This document shows positions 34,073-43,697 of a stretch of DNA of 64,000 bases, piece after piece. Position numbers and translations under genes: made by a program. Source of the stretch: Ottelia alismoides (taxonomy: Eukaryota; Streptophyta; Magnoliopsida; Alismatales; Hydrocharitaceae); assembly GCA_037367405.1 (NCBI GenBank), contig JAZKJV010000606.1:402934-466933 (forward strand), written 5' to 3'. Below the pieces are notes generated by a model. It was not told where the DNA came from. It did no database searches and saw nothing but the letters and a program-made list of their open reading frames with translations. The first letter of the stretch is position 1. Each line of letters starts with the position of its first letter.

Positions 34073-35266
34073 GGCAAACGGCTTAGATTTTGGTCTAAAT
34101 TTTTTTTCGGTTTTCCGCATTCGGGTAGTCTGACACCCGAATTTTTCATTGTGAATTCCATTTTTTTCTGCAATTTATTTTCAGCATTTATTTTTCATAT
34201 TATTTTGAGTCACTCTCTTACATTTTCTCTCTTATTTTTTTGCGAGGTACCTTGTACGTGGAGCGGTTTTCAATAACCGACGCAACTTCACCAAAAACCG
34301 CAATTAATTTAAGATCAAGTCGAGTCGTGAGAGAGCGTAGAGTCTAGGTTTTTAAATTTCTGCAATTTTAATTTCTGCAATTTTACAGCGGTGTCCGTTT
34401 GGACTCTCGCGTGTGTAGACAGATCTCTAAACTTTATTCTGTGGTGTGTCGTGGCCTGTTTCACTCTCCGGCGAGGGTGGGGCGCGACTTGAGTGGCGAT
34501 TAGGATAGACCTGCACATACGGATCTCAGAGCATTTATATTTTTTGCTTGTGCTCGTAGGATCTTAAGCCACACTGCACTTTAATTGAGACGCACGTAGA
34601 TCGTTCAACCTAGCCAAATTTAAATCAATTCTTCCCGCTAATAGAACTTTCTGCTTAGGTGCGGTTTTTCCATCGGTTTGCACATCATATAGAATAATTT
34701 TTAAATTCTGTCTAGCATCCCACATGGAGATTGCGAGGATCCACTGTAAGTCTTCTAACTGAGCATTCATCATAGTTTTCCGCGTGCATCGGCTTTTCTC
34801 GAATTCCTCCCTCTTGTTTTATAACATAACTTTAAAGGAAATTGGGACTGGACGATAGACGTGTATTTGTGCTCATCTAATTTTTCAGTGATCACCTCAT
34901 TAAAATCGGGACTGCTAAATATATCTGATCTCAAATAACCCATAAAATCAAGAATTTTTGCGGGAGAGCAACCCCGACCTTGGATGATTTTATTTTTCTG
35001 AGTAAGCAAGAAACGACACTTAAGGATAGAGCCCAAATCCAAAATCTCAGCTCGCTAAATTTTTGCCAAGATTGAATTATCACCAACTAAAATTGAAAAG
35101 ATAATAGCCGAAATCTTACGGCTTCATTGTGTGAGTTGGTGAACCCAGGGTTGATTTGTGTTTGTATTGGTGTGCGTGAACCGATATCGAAGATCAATAG
35201 CCGCACATTTGATAAATTTTCTGTCCCATACGATCATCTCTCTCATTTCTTGACTTTAATCTCATC
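34073..35266 (+). other. 5' leader of element E
   Basis: No gene is seen. A stretch near 34712-34755 (GCATCCCACATGGAGA, then CTGTAAGTCTTCT) matches the leader of D near 28425-28463. A hairpin with arms AGCCG (35106-35110) and CGGCT (35119-35123) is followed by GTGAGTTGGTGAA, the same arrangement as in D and B, about 125 bp before the ATG. Confidence 0.6.
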
Positions 35267-37819
35267 ATGGAAATTTTCCCAAATTTCAAATCCAACCCAT
35301 CATTTCTCTCAACTCCTTCAAAAATGACCGAACACCACTACGAAAACAAATCTATGTCGGTTTGGCCCAAATCCACTTCTTCCTCTTCGTTTAATCCTCC
35401 AACACTTGCGGGAAGCTTTCAACCGCAGATGACTTCGACCTCATTAAATCCTTTCTCAAATAATCCAACCACACCATCTTGGACTGAACCATCTTGTTCT
35501 CACTTTCTCGCCAATGAAACCTTTCAAGATCAAAATCCCTTTAAATCCCATGACTGGCAGAGAAACCAAACCCAGATGGAAGGACATGCACTTAATGATC
35601 ATCACCGTTGGATTGACCACGGCAGACCCCTCGTCAGACATGAATCCCATACAGAGGATTGGACAGACCTCCTAGACACATATAAACCCTGTATGTTGAC
35701 TCCACAATATCAAGAGCTGACCAATCATGATCAAAGGACTGAACTATACTCAGATCAAATACACATGCCTGTACCATATGAGCAGCCTCCTTCCATAAAT
35801 TTTGAGGAGAAATTTTCAAGAAATGATCATATAATGGATATTGCAAGAAATTCTCCTCTCCACACGTACAGAAAAATGGAAGACGGAATCATTGAACAAA
35901 ATCCGAGTGCTCCCATGATTGATCATGAACAAAATTGTGAGGATAATGTTTCGAGGATAAAAAGAAGGTTTGAATTGATGGGGGACAAATTTCAAAAATT
36001 TGCCGACCGAGTAATCTCATTCTATGGTGGATCGGGTGTAGAACCAAATGAGGAAATGATTAGATTCCATGATGAAAATTTTGAGGATATTCAAAGACCT
36101 AGGGATAACTCTAATATCAAAACTTCTGCTCATTATTCCCCTAGGAATGACTATGCCTCTGATCCATACCCTGAACATCAAGGCCCCTTCTCATCTAAGG
36201 AAGACACCACATCGCCACACCACACAGAAAATACAAAAAAATTCGAAAATCCAGAAAATCTCATAAAAATTGAATCTGAAGAAGATCTGAGGAATTTGGA
36301 TCCTGTTTTACGGGAAGCATTGAAAAAATACTTGATTTTTGAACTTCCCATTATAAAGGCCATTGAACACTTCCCTGACCTTAGGAAATTTCTAATGGAC
36401 AGATCAATCATCAAAAAGTCAGGAAGGATTAGAACAAAAACTGAAAGACATATCTTGTCAATGGCCTCCTCCTTGGTGTTGAGGAGAAAAACCAAGAGCC
36501 GCATAGTGAAGCGGTTGCCCAGATTTGACTGCGAAATCAAAGACACAATCTTCACACATGCTCGTATTGATGACGATTCACCGATCAACATCCTCCCGAC
36601 CTCTGTACTTCACGAACTCAAACTCGGGCCAATTCGGAAGATACGAGAGATTGTTCAATTGGCAGACCGATCGATAAAAAGGCCGAGAGGAACCATTTCT
36701 GTCATCATGAAATTCCAAGGTGATCCGCTCAAGGTAGAATTCACGATTATTGATATTGAGCATCAAGGAGAATTCACCCAGTCTCCAATCATTCTCGGAA
36801 AACCATTCTTGGCATTGGCCAAGGCGAGTATCGATTGTGAGACTCGGGAAATAAATTTTACGGCATTGGAATCACTACGCTCTGATACAGTCTTTGAGGA
36901 AGCAAGATTTTCTGAGGTAACCCACAAAGTCCCCAACAACCGCAACCATGAAACGGTAGAAGAGCCCTACCCTGCTGCTACACCTGAGATTGCATTTGTT
37001 AATGAGACTATTGGTTTAGAGACTCTCCCCGATATCTCAATTCCCACAGATTTCAAAATAGACAAATCCTTCTACTACGATCCTGAGACATTTGCATGGT
37101 CGCACCCTGGAGCAACATACTCTGATTATCTTGACCAAATCCTCCCAAATCAAGAGTGCACCAACATTCAGGAAACAAAGAACGAACACGTAGCCCGAAC
37201 ACCGACCAAGGAAAAGAATTTTAATGGCTATTCATCTGGGTACTCAAGTGAACCGACATCTTCACGAAACAAGAAAAAGAAAGTTACCTTTGATCTCTCG
37301 GAAGAGGAATCGGTTGATGATCCCTCATCAGGTCCGGAAAAGGTAGTCTACATGAGTGAAGTCTGTTCGGCATCTCTAAAGCCATATCTTCGCAAGGATC
37401 CAAAATTCGATTCTCGTTGGACAACTCCCGTTCCTAATTATTACTCATCCAAAGCTGATGCTCCTACCTTCCACAAGTACACTGGAATTATTTCTTATGA
37501 GCTGACTGAGACCGGAGCATCTGAATATTCATCTGAGGACAAATCGATTGATCTTAAAAAGGAACGAATTTTGAGGAAACAATTGAACAAACAAAAAGAC
37601 ATGAACATCTGGAGTATGTCCACTTTCAAATACTATTCCTCTGAGGATAACTCTGATGATGGTTACTTTTCATCTGGCTCAAATATTTCATCTAATATCC
37701 ATCATGATATTTCTGAGGATGACACTGATAATAGTTGGGAATCATATACCTCATCTCTGACTCATCATTACGATCTCCCACCGCAGGCTCACAAGAAGAT
37801 CAGCCGTAAACCGCCTTAA
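35267..37819 (+). CDS. Intact retropepsin-like ORF of non-autonomous element E (850 aa)
   Basis: One uninterrupted frame from ATG 35267; an alternative ATG is at 35324. Residues 1-330 are hydrophilic, rich in Ser, Pro, Asn, His and Gln, with no recognised domain. Around 340-400 is a helical stretch (LREALKKYLIFELPIIKAIEHFPDLRKFL compares with the segment before Athila proteases). The retropepsin-like domain follows: RIDDDSPINILP (D435), LADRSIKRPRG, PIILGKPFL near residue 510. The usual active-site Gly is Asp here (DDD against DSG in D and DDG in B), so peptidase activity is doubtful. Residues 560-850 are acidic and Ser/Tyr-rich with repeated YSSGYSSE and SSEDNSDD-like motifs and a basic KKKKVTF. 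No capsid domain, zinc knuckle, RT or integrase is seen. Preservation of 850 codons suggests youth or selection. Confidence 0.9.
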   Translation: MEIFPNFKSNPSFLSTPSKMTEHHYENKSMSVWPKSTSSSSFNPPTLAGSFQPQMTSTSLNPFSNNPTTPSWTEPSCSHFLANETFQDQNPFKSHDWQRNQTQMEGHALNDHHRWIDHGRPLVRHESHTEDWTDLLDTYKPCMLTPQYQELTNHDQRTELYSDQIHMPVPYEQPPSINFEEKFSRNDHIMDIARNSPLHTYRKMEDGIIEQNPSAPMIDHEQNCEDNVSRIKRRFELMGDKFQKFADRVISFYGGSGVEPNEEMIRFHDENFEDIQRPRDNSNIKTSAHYSPRNDYASDPYPEHQGPFSSKEDTTSPHHTENTKKFENPENLIKIESEEDLRNLDPVLREALKKYLIFELPIIKAIEHFPDLRKFLMDRSIIKKSGRIRTKTERHILSMASSLVLRRKTKSRIVKRLPRFDCEIKDTIFTHARIDDDSPINILPTSVLHELKLGPIRKIREIVQLADRSIKRPRGTISVIMKFQGDPLKVEFTIIDIEHQGEFTQSPIILGKPFLALAKASIDCETREINFTALESLRSDTVFEEARFSEVTHKVPNNRNHETVEEPYPAATPEIAFVNETIGLETLPDISIPTDFKIDKSFYYDPETFAWSHPGATYSDYLDQILPNQECTNIQETKNEHVARTPTKEKNFNGYSSGYSSEPTSSRNKKKKVTFDLSEEESVDDPSSGPEKVVYMSEVCSASLKPYLRKDPKFDSRWTTPVPNYYSSKADAPTFHKYTGIISYELTETGASEYSSEDKSIDLKKERILRKQLNKQKDMNIWSMSTFKYYSSEDNSDDGYFSSGSNISSNIHHDISEDDTDNSWESYTSSLTHHYDLPPQAHKKISRKPP

Positions 37820-37875
37820 TCATCGGCTACCCTCCCTCCCTCCCGACCACATCGGTCTTCTTGTACAGCTTCTTC

Positions 37876-38226
37876 CTCTACTTAGGCCAAGGCCTAAGTA
37901 TAGGGGGGGACCGATGCCATCTGTATATTCATTTCCCATATCATCACATTCTGATCTCTCGCTCACTCCATATCCATCCTTCTTCTATACTTAAGCTGAC
38001 CAAAGCCTAAGTATAAGGGGAACCGCCACCCATCTGTTTATACTCTCCTCATTTACATATCTCGTCTGCCTCTTTTTGCGCTCTTCTTCTATACTTAGAC
38101 TATGCACAGTCTAAGTATAGGGGGGCGAACCCTTGTATATTTTTACTCTCTTATGCTTAACCCGAGCTATGTCTTCATTACGCTTCTTGTGCTCTGAGGA
38201 CACAGCACTCGCTAAGTATAGGGGGG
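37876..38226 (+). repeat. Hairpin array with polypurine-tract-like arms (element E)
   Basis: Four units lie at about 37876-37909, 37986-38021, 38089-38125 and 38151-38226, starting 57 bp after the stop codon. Inner stems are GCC/GGC in unit 1 and AC/GT in unit 3, while the outer arms stay CTA(TA)CTTAG and CTAAGTATAG plus a G run. Unit 4 is the long type with inner arms GAGCTATGTC and GACACAGCACTC, like the last unit in A, B and D. The units are conserved although the surrounding sequence is otherwise unlike the other elements. Confidence 0.85.
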
Positions 38227-39489
38227 TCTGTATATATACTATGTATATATTTTAGCCATACCTCGTACTTGCGCATAAGTCTATATGTATTTACGGGGTG
38301 GGTTTTCTTAAAGAAAAAAAAAACAAACAAAAAAAAAACAGAAAAAGAAAAAGAAAAAAAATTGTTTCTAACACTGACTTTGCCCAAAATTTTTGAAAAA
38401 AAAATGGCTTCTTATTCATTTAAAAAAAAATTTGCATGTCACACACCTGCACTTCATCCAGCATTACATTCAGTTGCATATGTGAAAAGTCATTGGGTTC
38501 TGAACCGAGTTATGAGCCGAAACCGAGAGTGATCTAGACTTAACCTTAATCAACCTAATTTTCAGAGGAACTTCACCGAGAAATAGGATTTTAGAGTCTT
38601 CAGGTCTTTGACTTAATTCTTTGAGTTCCACATAACAATACACAGAATTTGACTCTTAGTGTCTAACCTGGTCTCTTCATTCTGGGTACAACTCTGGAAT
38701 AAGGAATTAATTTGTACTCTCGCACAATGCACTTAGCTCAACTCAAACATTTGTTGGAAGACTGTGTGAGTTTCTTTTCTGGTAGCGTGGAAATCTAAAG
38801 ACCGGAGTACGGGTTGAAATAAAGCTTCGGAAAAGGGATGGACGGCTGGGCACAATTTTTTCTAAGACCCCAAAAAATGTACGGAAACAAAAGATGCTAT
38901 ATCCGTAGGGGCAAAACAAGATCCAAACAGAACCACCAAAAATTCCAAATACAAAGAAGCAACTACCAAATAAAATCTGACCAAAAGGTCCAAAGCTTCA
39001 AGAACCTGCAGATCTTGGTGGAGACTCGGCTACACTGGCCAGCTTCACAAGGAGAGGTGAACTACACTAATCACCCTCCAGTTCTTTTCTCATTCTTCTA
39101 ACTTCTCCCCCCAATTCGATTGTGAACACAGCGCGACAGACCTTAGAAGGAAATACCTGACTCCCCGAGGACGAGTTATTGGAGAGGAAGCTTATGCAGT
39201 AGTCCGGCATTCTGAGTGGGAAGAGCTAAAAACCTTTCACACACAAGAGTCGGTTATTCAATATTCAAAGAGTATACTTTGGAAAGATGATTGATCTAAG
39301 ATGACTTCTGAGCCGAAACTGTAGCAATGATTTGTAGAACTTGAGGGCTGTTGATTTTAAAATTCTAAGTCTCACAGAAGTTCCGACACACAAATAATCC
39401 AAAGGTTAAGTTTAGGCTTATTTTCACCTTCAGCTCATGGTCTTGATATGGAACCCAATCTCATTTCACCTCATGGCATTTCTTTTTTG

Positions 39490-39507
39490 ATGCTCAGGGA
39501 CGAGCAT
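39490..39507 (+). promoter_or_regulatory. GGGAC-loop hairpin beside the polypurine tract (element E)
   Basis: Arms ATGCTC (39490-39495) and GAGCAT (39502-39507) enclose loop AGGGAC. In A, B and D the arms are TTTGCTA and TAGCAAA at the same place, so the pairing is kept with different bases. Confidence 0.7.
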
Positions 39508-39510
39508 GGT

Positions 39511-39525
39511 TTAAGTATAGGGGGA
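39511..39525 (+). promoter_or_regulatory. Polypurine tract of element E
   Basis: Core AAGTATAGGGGGA ends directly before the 3' LTR start at 39526. It primes plus-strand DNA synthesis. The same core recurs in the hairpin array upstream. Confidence 0.88.
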
Positions 39526-42500
39526 TGATGAATCTCGTATTCATCACTCTAAATCTCATTTATTAAGCTCAAATCCCTCAAAATCAACAGCATTCTGGCA
39601 TCTATTTTGCATAATTAGCATTCATGCATGTTTTCATAAGAATGGCATTTTAGCACAAAAATCTGCATAAAATAAGAAGCCAAAAATCCAAGCCAAAATG
39701 ACCTGTAAATAGCCCAACTTCCCAGATTTTTTAACACATTCATGCTAACTCCGAATGACTCAAAACTACTTCCACTGTGTACATATCACTAACAAGAATA
39801 AAAGAAAAATACAAAAAAAATAACTAACCCAAATAAGTGGACCAAAAACCCAAACCCTAATTTCAGGATTTTCGGACTAAAAGCCACATATCTTCTCCAT
39901 CCAGTGTCCGATTTAATCCTACTCACTTTTGAACTAATGTGCATTCAATTACCTTCAAAACAGGACCAAGTTCAAGTGAATCGGAGCTCATATGTGAAAG
40001 TTGGGTTTTGGGCCTCTTTTATACATTGTATATTTTCGCGGTTTTTGACCTTGTATTTTATATATTTTCTTAATCAATAAAAATTCAAAAAAATTTAGAA
40101 TTAAGTGTTTTTTATTTACCTTTGATTTTTCCATATTTTTTCCGGATGTTTATCTTGGTTAAAAATGACATAAAAATTATAAAACCCAAAAATCAAGGTA
40201 TTCTATGTACATGGGATACCCCAAAAATTTACTTTGTGTAAATGATCGATTTTGGTTTTGATGTCTTCATGAAAGTTGTAGATCTCATCGAGCCGAGCAA
40301 CTTTCGTGAAGAAACTTTTTTGATCCGAGGTCGTTTACTATTTTTTATCGAATTTACAGAATCTTTTAGTCTCGAATTTTCTGGTGCTGACACGTGGCAG
40401 CACCTGGTGCCGCCACGTGTCAGCTATTTTTGGTATTATTATATCTTCGTAATAAATAAAAAAAATAAAATAAAAGGAAGCACGTGCGTCGCACGTGCCT
40501 CCCCAGGCACGTGCTCCGCACGTGCCTCCACCGGCCCCTTTTTTCCGCCACGTGTCGCAATCAGGGACCGTCCGATCAAGCGCGATCGGACGGCCCCTGC
40601 TCGTCTTCCTCCTCCGAACCCCCTTTCCCAATACCACCGCCGCGCCGCCCCCGCGATTTTCGCCGCGCATCCCGCAAATCTCGCGCCGCCAATCGCATCC
40701 CCTTCAGATCTCCATCTCCGATTCCAAATCCCATCTCCGATCGTCCTCAATCCCGCCGATCCCCTTCCATCTCCGGCCAAACCCCCCTGCTATTTAAACC
40801 CATCGCCGCCCTCGTCACACACCATCCGCCGATAGCCCAATCGTCGAGGAGGAGCCGGTGGTGACAGCACCCCTCCTCCTCCTTCAATCCGGCGAGGTCC
40901 GAGGTCTGCCCAACCTCGCTGCAACACGGCAAGCTCCGCTCCGCCGACCTGCTTCGCTCCGGCCGACGCCGTTGAGCCAACGACGCTCCACCGTTCGACT
41001 ACCATCGACAACACCCATCACCGCCTCGATTCCATCTTCATCGACGACAACCGCCACTCCAACGCCTCCTCCGCCTGGGCAGCCTTCGACACAGTACCTT
41101 CTCCGACAAACCGCCACGACAGCGACCCTCCGCCGCACTCGCTCTGCTCCGACCTTCACGCCTTCGAGCCAACGCGCCATTATCTCCGCTTCGCCGCCAT
41201 CGCCGTTCATCTTCTCCGACAAACTCCGCCAACGCATCTCCGAAGCGTCAACGACTTCATCGCCACCGCTTCCTCGACGACCGCCGGCCGTGTGTCGGCC
41301 CTGGGGCTCCTTCTTCTCCACCACGCCAGGAGCCACCGGAGCTCTGCTGCCGGTCGACGCCCCCGCCACTCCGCCTTCTCCTCCACCTACATCGCCTCGC
41401 TACGCCGCCACCTCGACGCCACCACGCCACCGGCATCGCCTCGCCCTCCACCACCGCACCGCCGGGGCTCGAGGCCCGAGACCCCCACACGTGAGGCGCA
41501 CGTGCGTGGGGGAACTTCCCCAGCAAGCAGACCCAGGGGCACGTGCTCCGCACGTACTCCTTTGGGCAAATTACAGAAGAAACCCCGGAGTTTCCCCTAT
41601 TCGCAGTCCAGTCCCCGCCCCCAGAGGGCACGTGCCACGTACGTGTCCTTCTGGGAAAATTGCAGAAACCCCCTCCTTTTCTTGGTAATTGCTCTTAAGT
41701 CCCCCCTGCAGCTTGAGATTTATTTATAATATTTGCATTTGTATCCCTGTGTTCCCTCGTATATTTGGACCTTTTCTCTACTTTATTTTATTATCAAAAA
41801 ATAGCATGATGTTGGTTAATTGACTCTCTACACTTTGACATACTGCGGGTATTTTTCTGGTTGACGGTTAATTACTAAATAATTGTTTTGTGAAAATTGG
41901 TGTATTTTACCCATTCTCTTCTCTAAAATTGATAAGTGACTAACCGTTGCTCTAAAAATTCTCGAAAAATCACATCTTATAGAGTTAATTATTCTTAACA
42001 TTGTGCCCAAAAAGATTTGCATTTGCATGCATATTTTGTCCTATAAAAATCATTTTGCACATTTTAGTATTTAATTTTTAATAGACATTAAAACCCACAT
42101 TTTCAAGGTTTAGGATTTTTCTGAGATCCGTCACCTAGTGATAGATCTCAGATAATTTTGATCCTTGAAAATAAGTAGGTTTGATATTTATTAAAATTAA
42201 ATATTGAAATTCATTTTTGTTTGCATTTTAAAAATCCATAAAAAATTCATATTGCATCCAAAAAAATCCAAAAAAATTACAGTACATCCATTTCCTTATA
42301 GTTTACATTGTGGCCAAGTTTCGTATTTTTCGGACATCATTTGAACGTAATTTACATTTTAGTCCCTAAAATAAGGCCAAATTTGCATTTTGCATACTTT
42401 ATTGCATTGAAAATTCCAAAAAAAAGACCGCCTCGAAAACCGAACTCGAACTTTGATAGATTTAATTCTAGGTTGTTCCTTTGCCTCCTTGTGATCGACC

Positions 42501-42652
42501 TTGGGACTTGCCCAAGTAAAATAAACATAAAACCACGAAATTAAAAATTGAATAAATTATTTGTGGTATTTTCTTGACCGTTTCCGATTGCCGCCTACAA
42601 CGCACAACACGATAAAAACAACTTATTAAAAGCAGCATTTACGGATACGTCA
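39526..42652 (+). repeat. 3' LTR of element E
   Basis: 3127 bp, equal in length to the 5' LTR and offset from it by 8600 bp. Differences found by eye include single substitutions in the tract before the first inverted repeat, a one-base insertion near 40946 and a one-base deletion near 41670 that cancel in length. The target duplication CACAG follows at 42653. Confidence 0.95.
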
Positions 42653-42657
42653 CACAG

Positions 42658-43697
42658 CCACCATCTCAGGACACTCAGATGGTGGTTTATCAACCGGAGC
42701 AGCCACTGGCAGTTCTTCCTCCATCCTCCTTTGAGCAGGAACCATTGATGGAAGTCAATGGGATTTGGTACGACCGGTACCTCAGCCCGGGATTCACCGT
42801 GATCACCCCGGATTCCATTGGGGCAATGGTGGCTCCTCATCTCAGCAGCAGAATCCCGCTCAAGGACAGCAGAGCAGCCAGCAACAACAGCAACACCAGC
42901 AGCCCCAGTATGCCCATCAACAGCAGTACCAGAGTGGTCCTCGTCCCGCCTATCAGGGACAACAGTGGAGGCAGCGTCAGCAGCCTCAGCAGTCTTATTC
43001 CCATCTTCCCCAGTTCCAGCAGCAGCAGCCTCACTTCCCGCAAGGGAACCCATCCGGTTCTCAAGCCCCAGTTTGTGAGAACCCAGCTCTTGATGATCTT
43101 GCCCGCTTGCTCTCCGAACAGCGAGCATCCTTCAGGCAAGAAATGGATGAATTCCGGCAGGAAATGAGGGAAATAATCAAAGGCAAGGCTGCCATACCCG
43201 CTCAGATCGAACCTAACCCGAACAGTCTGAAAAGAAAGTCTGAGAAGGTAGAGTTTACAGAGGACACCTCTCCTAGTGACTATTTAAGTAATATGTCTTA
43301 TTCTGTCTATGATGCTGATTTTGTGACTACTAGGAGCGGTAGGATGCCCGCAGGCGGCGCCTCTTCTGAGCGACAATCACACGCTGAACCAGGAGCGCCA
43401 GAGGAGGAGAGTAGCGGTGCTGATGCCGCTAATGATGGTGTTGAAGATGGTGGTGCTGATGCCACCCATGATGGAGTCCAAGACGATGGTACTGAGGCCG
43501 TCGTAATAACATATGCAGACGGTGGTGCTGATGCCACCATTTTGGATGCTGAACCAGAACGCGGTGCTGATGCCGCAAACACAGGTGCTAGTGGTGGTAC
43601 TGAGGCCACCACATCTACTTTTGTTGAGCCTCCCTCTGTGATGTTACCACCTTTTGTACCTATGGACTGTGGTAACAAAAAGAAAACAAAAATATGA
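42658..43697 (+). pseudogene. gag, C-terminal part, after element E (element D)
   Basis: The frame left at 30925 continues here (PPSQDTQMVVYQPEQP) and then shifts near 42765 into the frame of HRDHPGFHWGNGG, which matches the conserved Athila gag tail HPNFSW. A Gln-rich run follows (42850-43060), then a helical stretch SFRQEMDEFRQEMREIIK, then an acidic Ala/Asp/Gly repeat region to the stop at 43695-43697. No zinc knuckle (CCHC) is visible. Confidence 0.8.
43412..43620 (+). repeat. Degenerate GGTGCTGATGCC repeats encoding Gly-Ala-Asp-Ala
   Basis: Copies of a 12-15 bp unit reading GGTGCTGATGCC recur at about 43415, 43453, 43523 and 43562, with relatives GGTACTGAGGCC at 43489 and 43595. In the gag frame they encode GADA and GTEA motifs. 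Confidence 0.7.

Larger units (their letters stand above)
38227..39525 (+). other. 3' noncoding region of element E
   Basis: No gene is seen. Blocks shared with A, B and D stand out against diverged sequence: TTGACTTAATTCTTTGAG at 38608-38625, GGGTTGAAATAAAGCTTC at 38811-38828, a CCTGCAG...CTACACTGG block near 39005-39040, CTTAGAAGG near 39142, and GGGCTGTTGATTT near 39345. An A-rich stretch lies at 38310-38410. Confidence 0.7.
30926..42652 (+). mobile_element. Element E: young non-autonomous LTR retrotransposon with one intact ORF
   Basis: An 11.73-kb element inside the gag of D, with perfect target duplication CACAG at 30921-30925 and 42653-42657. Both LTRs are 3127 bp and differ at only about fifteen positions by eye. 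It has a perfect tRNA-Asp primer site, a leader, a single uninterrupted 850-codon ORF with a retropepsin-like domain, a hairpin array, a 3' noncoding region and a polypurine tract. There is no RT, RNase H or integrase. The LTR family differs from A, B and D. Its helper is not identifiable in this window. Confidence 0.95.

Noticed and set aside
38608..38625. Similarity of TTGACTTAATTCTTTGAG to the complement of a conserved small-subunit rRNA segment
   Set aside because: Only part of the motif fits, with a spacing difference; it is probably chance, and I could not test it.
42658..43697. Gag zinc knuckle
   Set aside because: No CCHC pattern was found in any frame of the D gag, nor in the B and E proteins.
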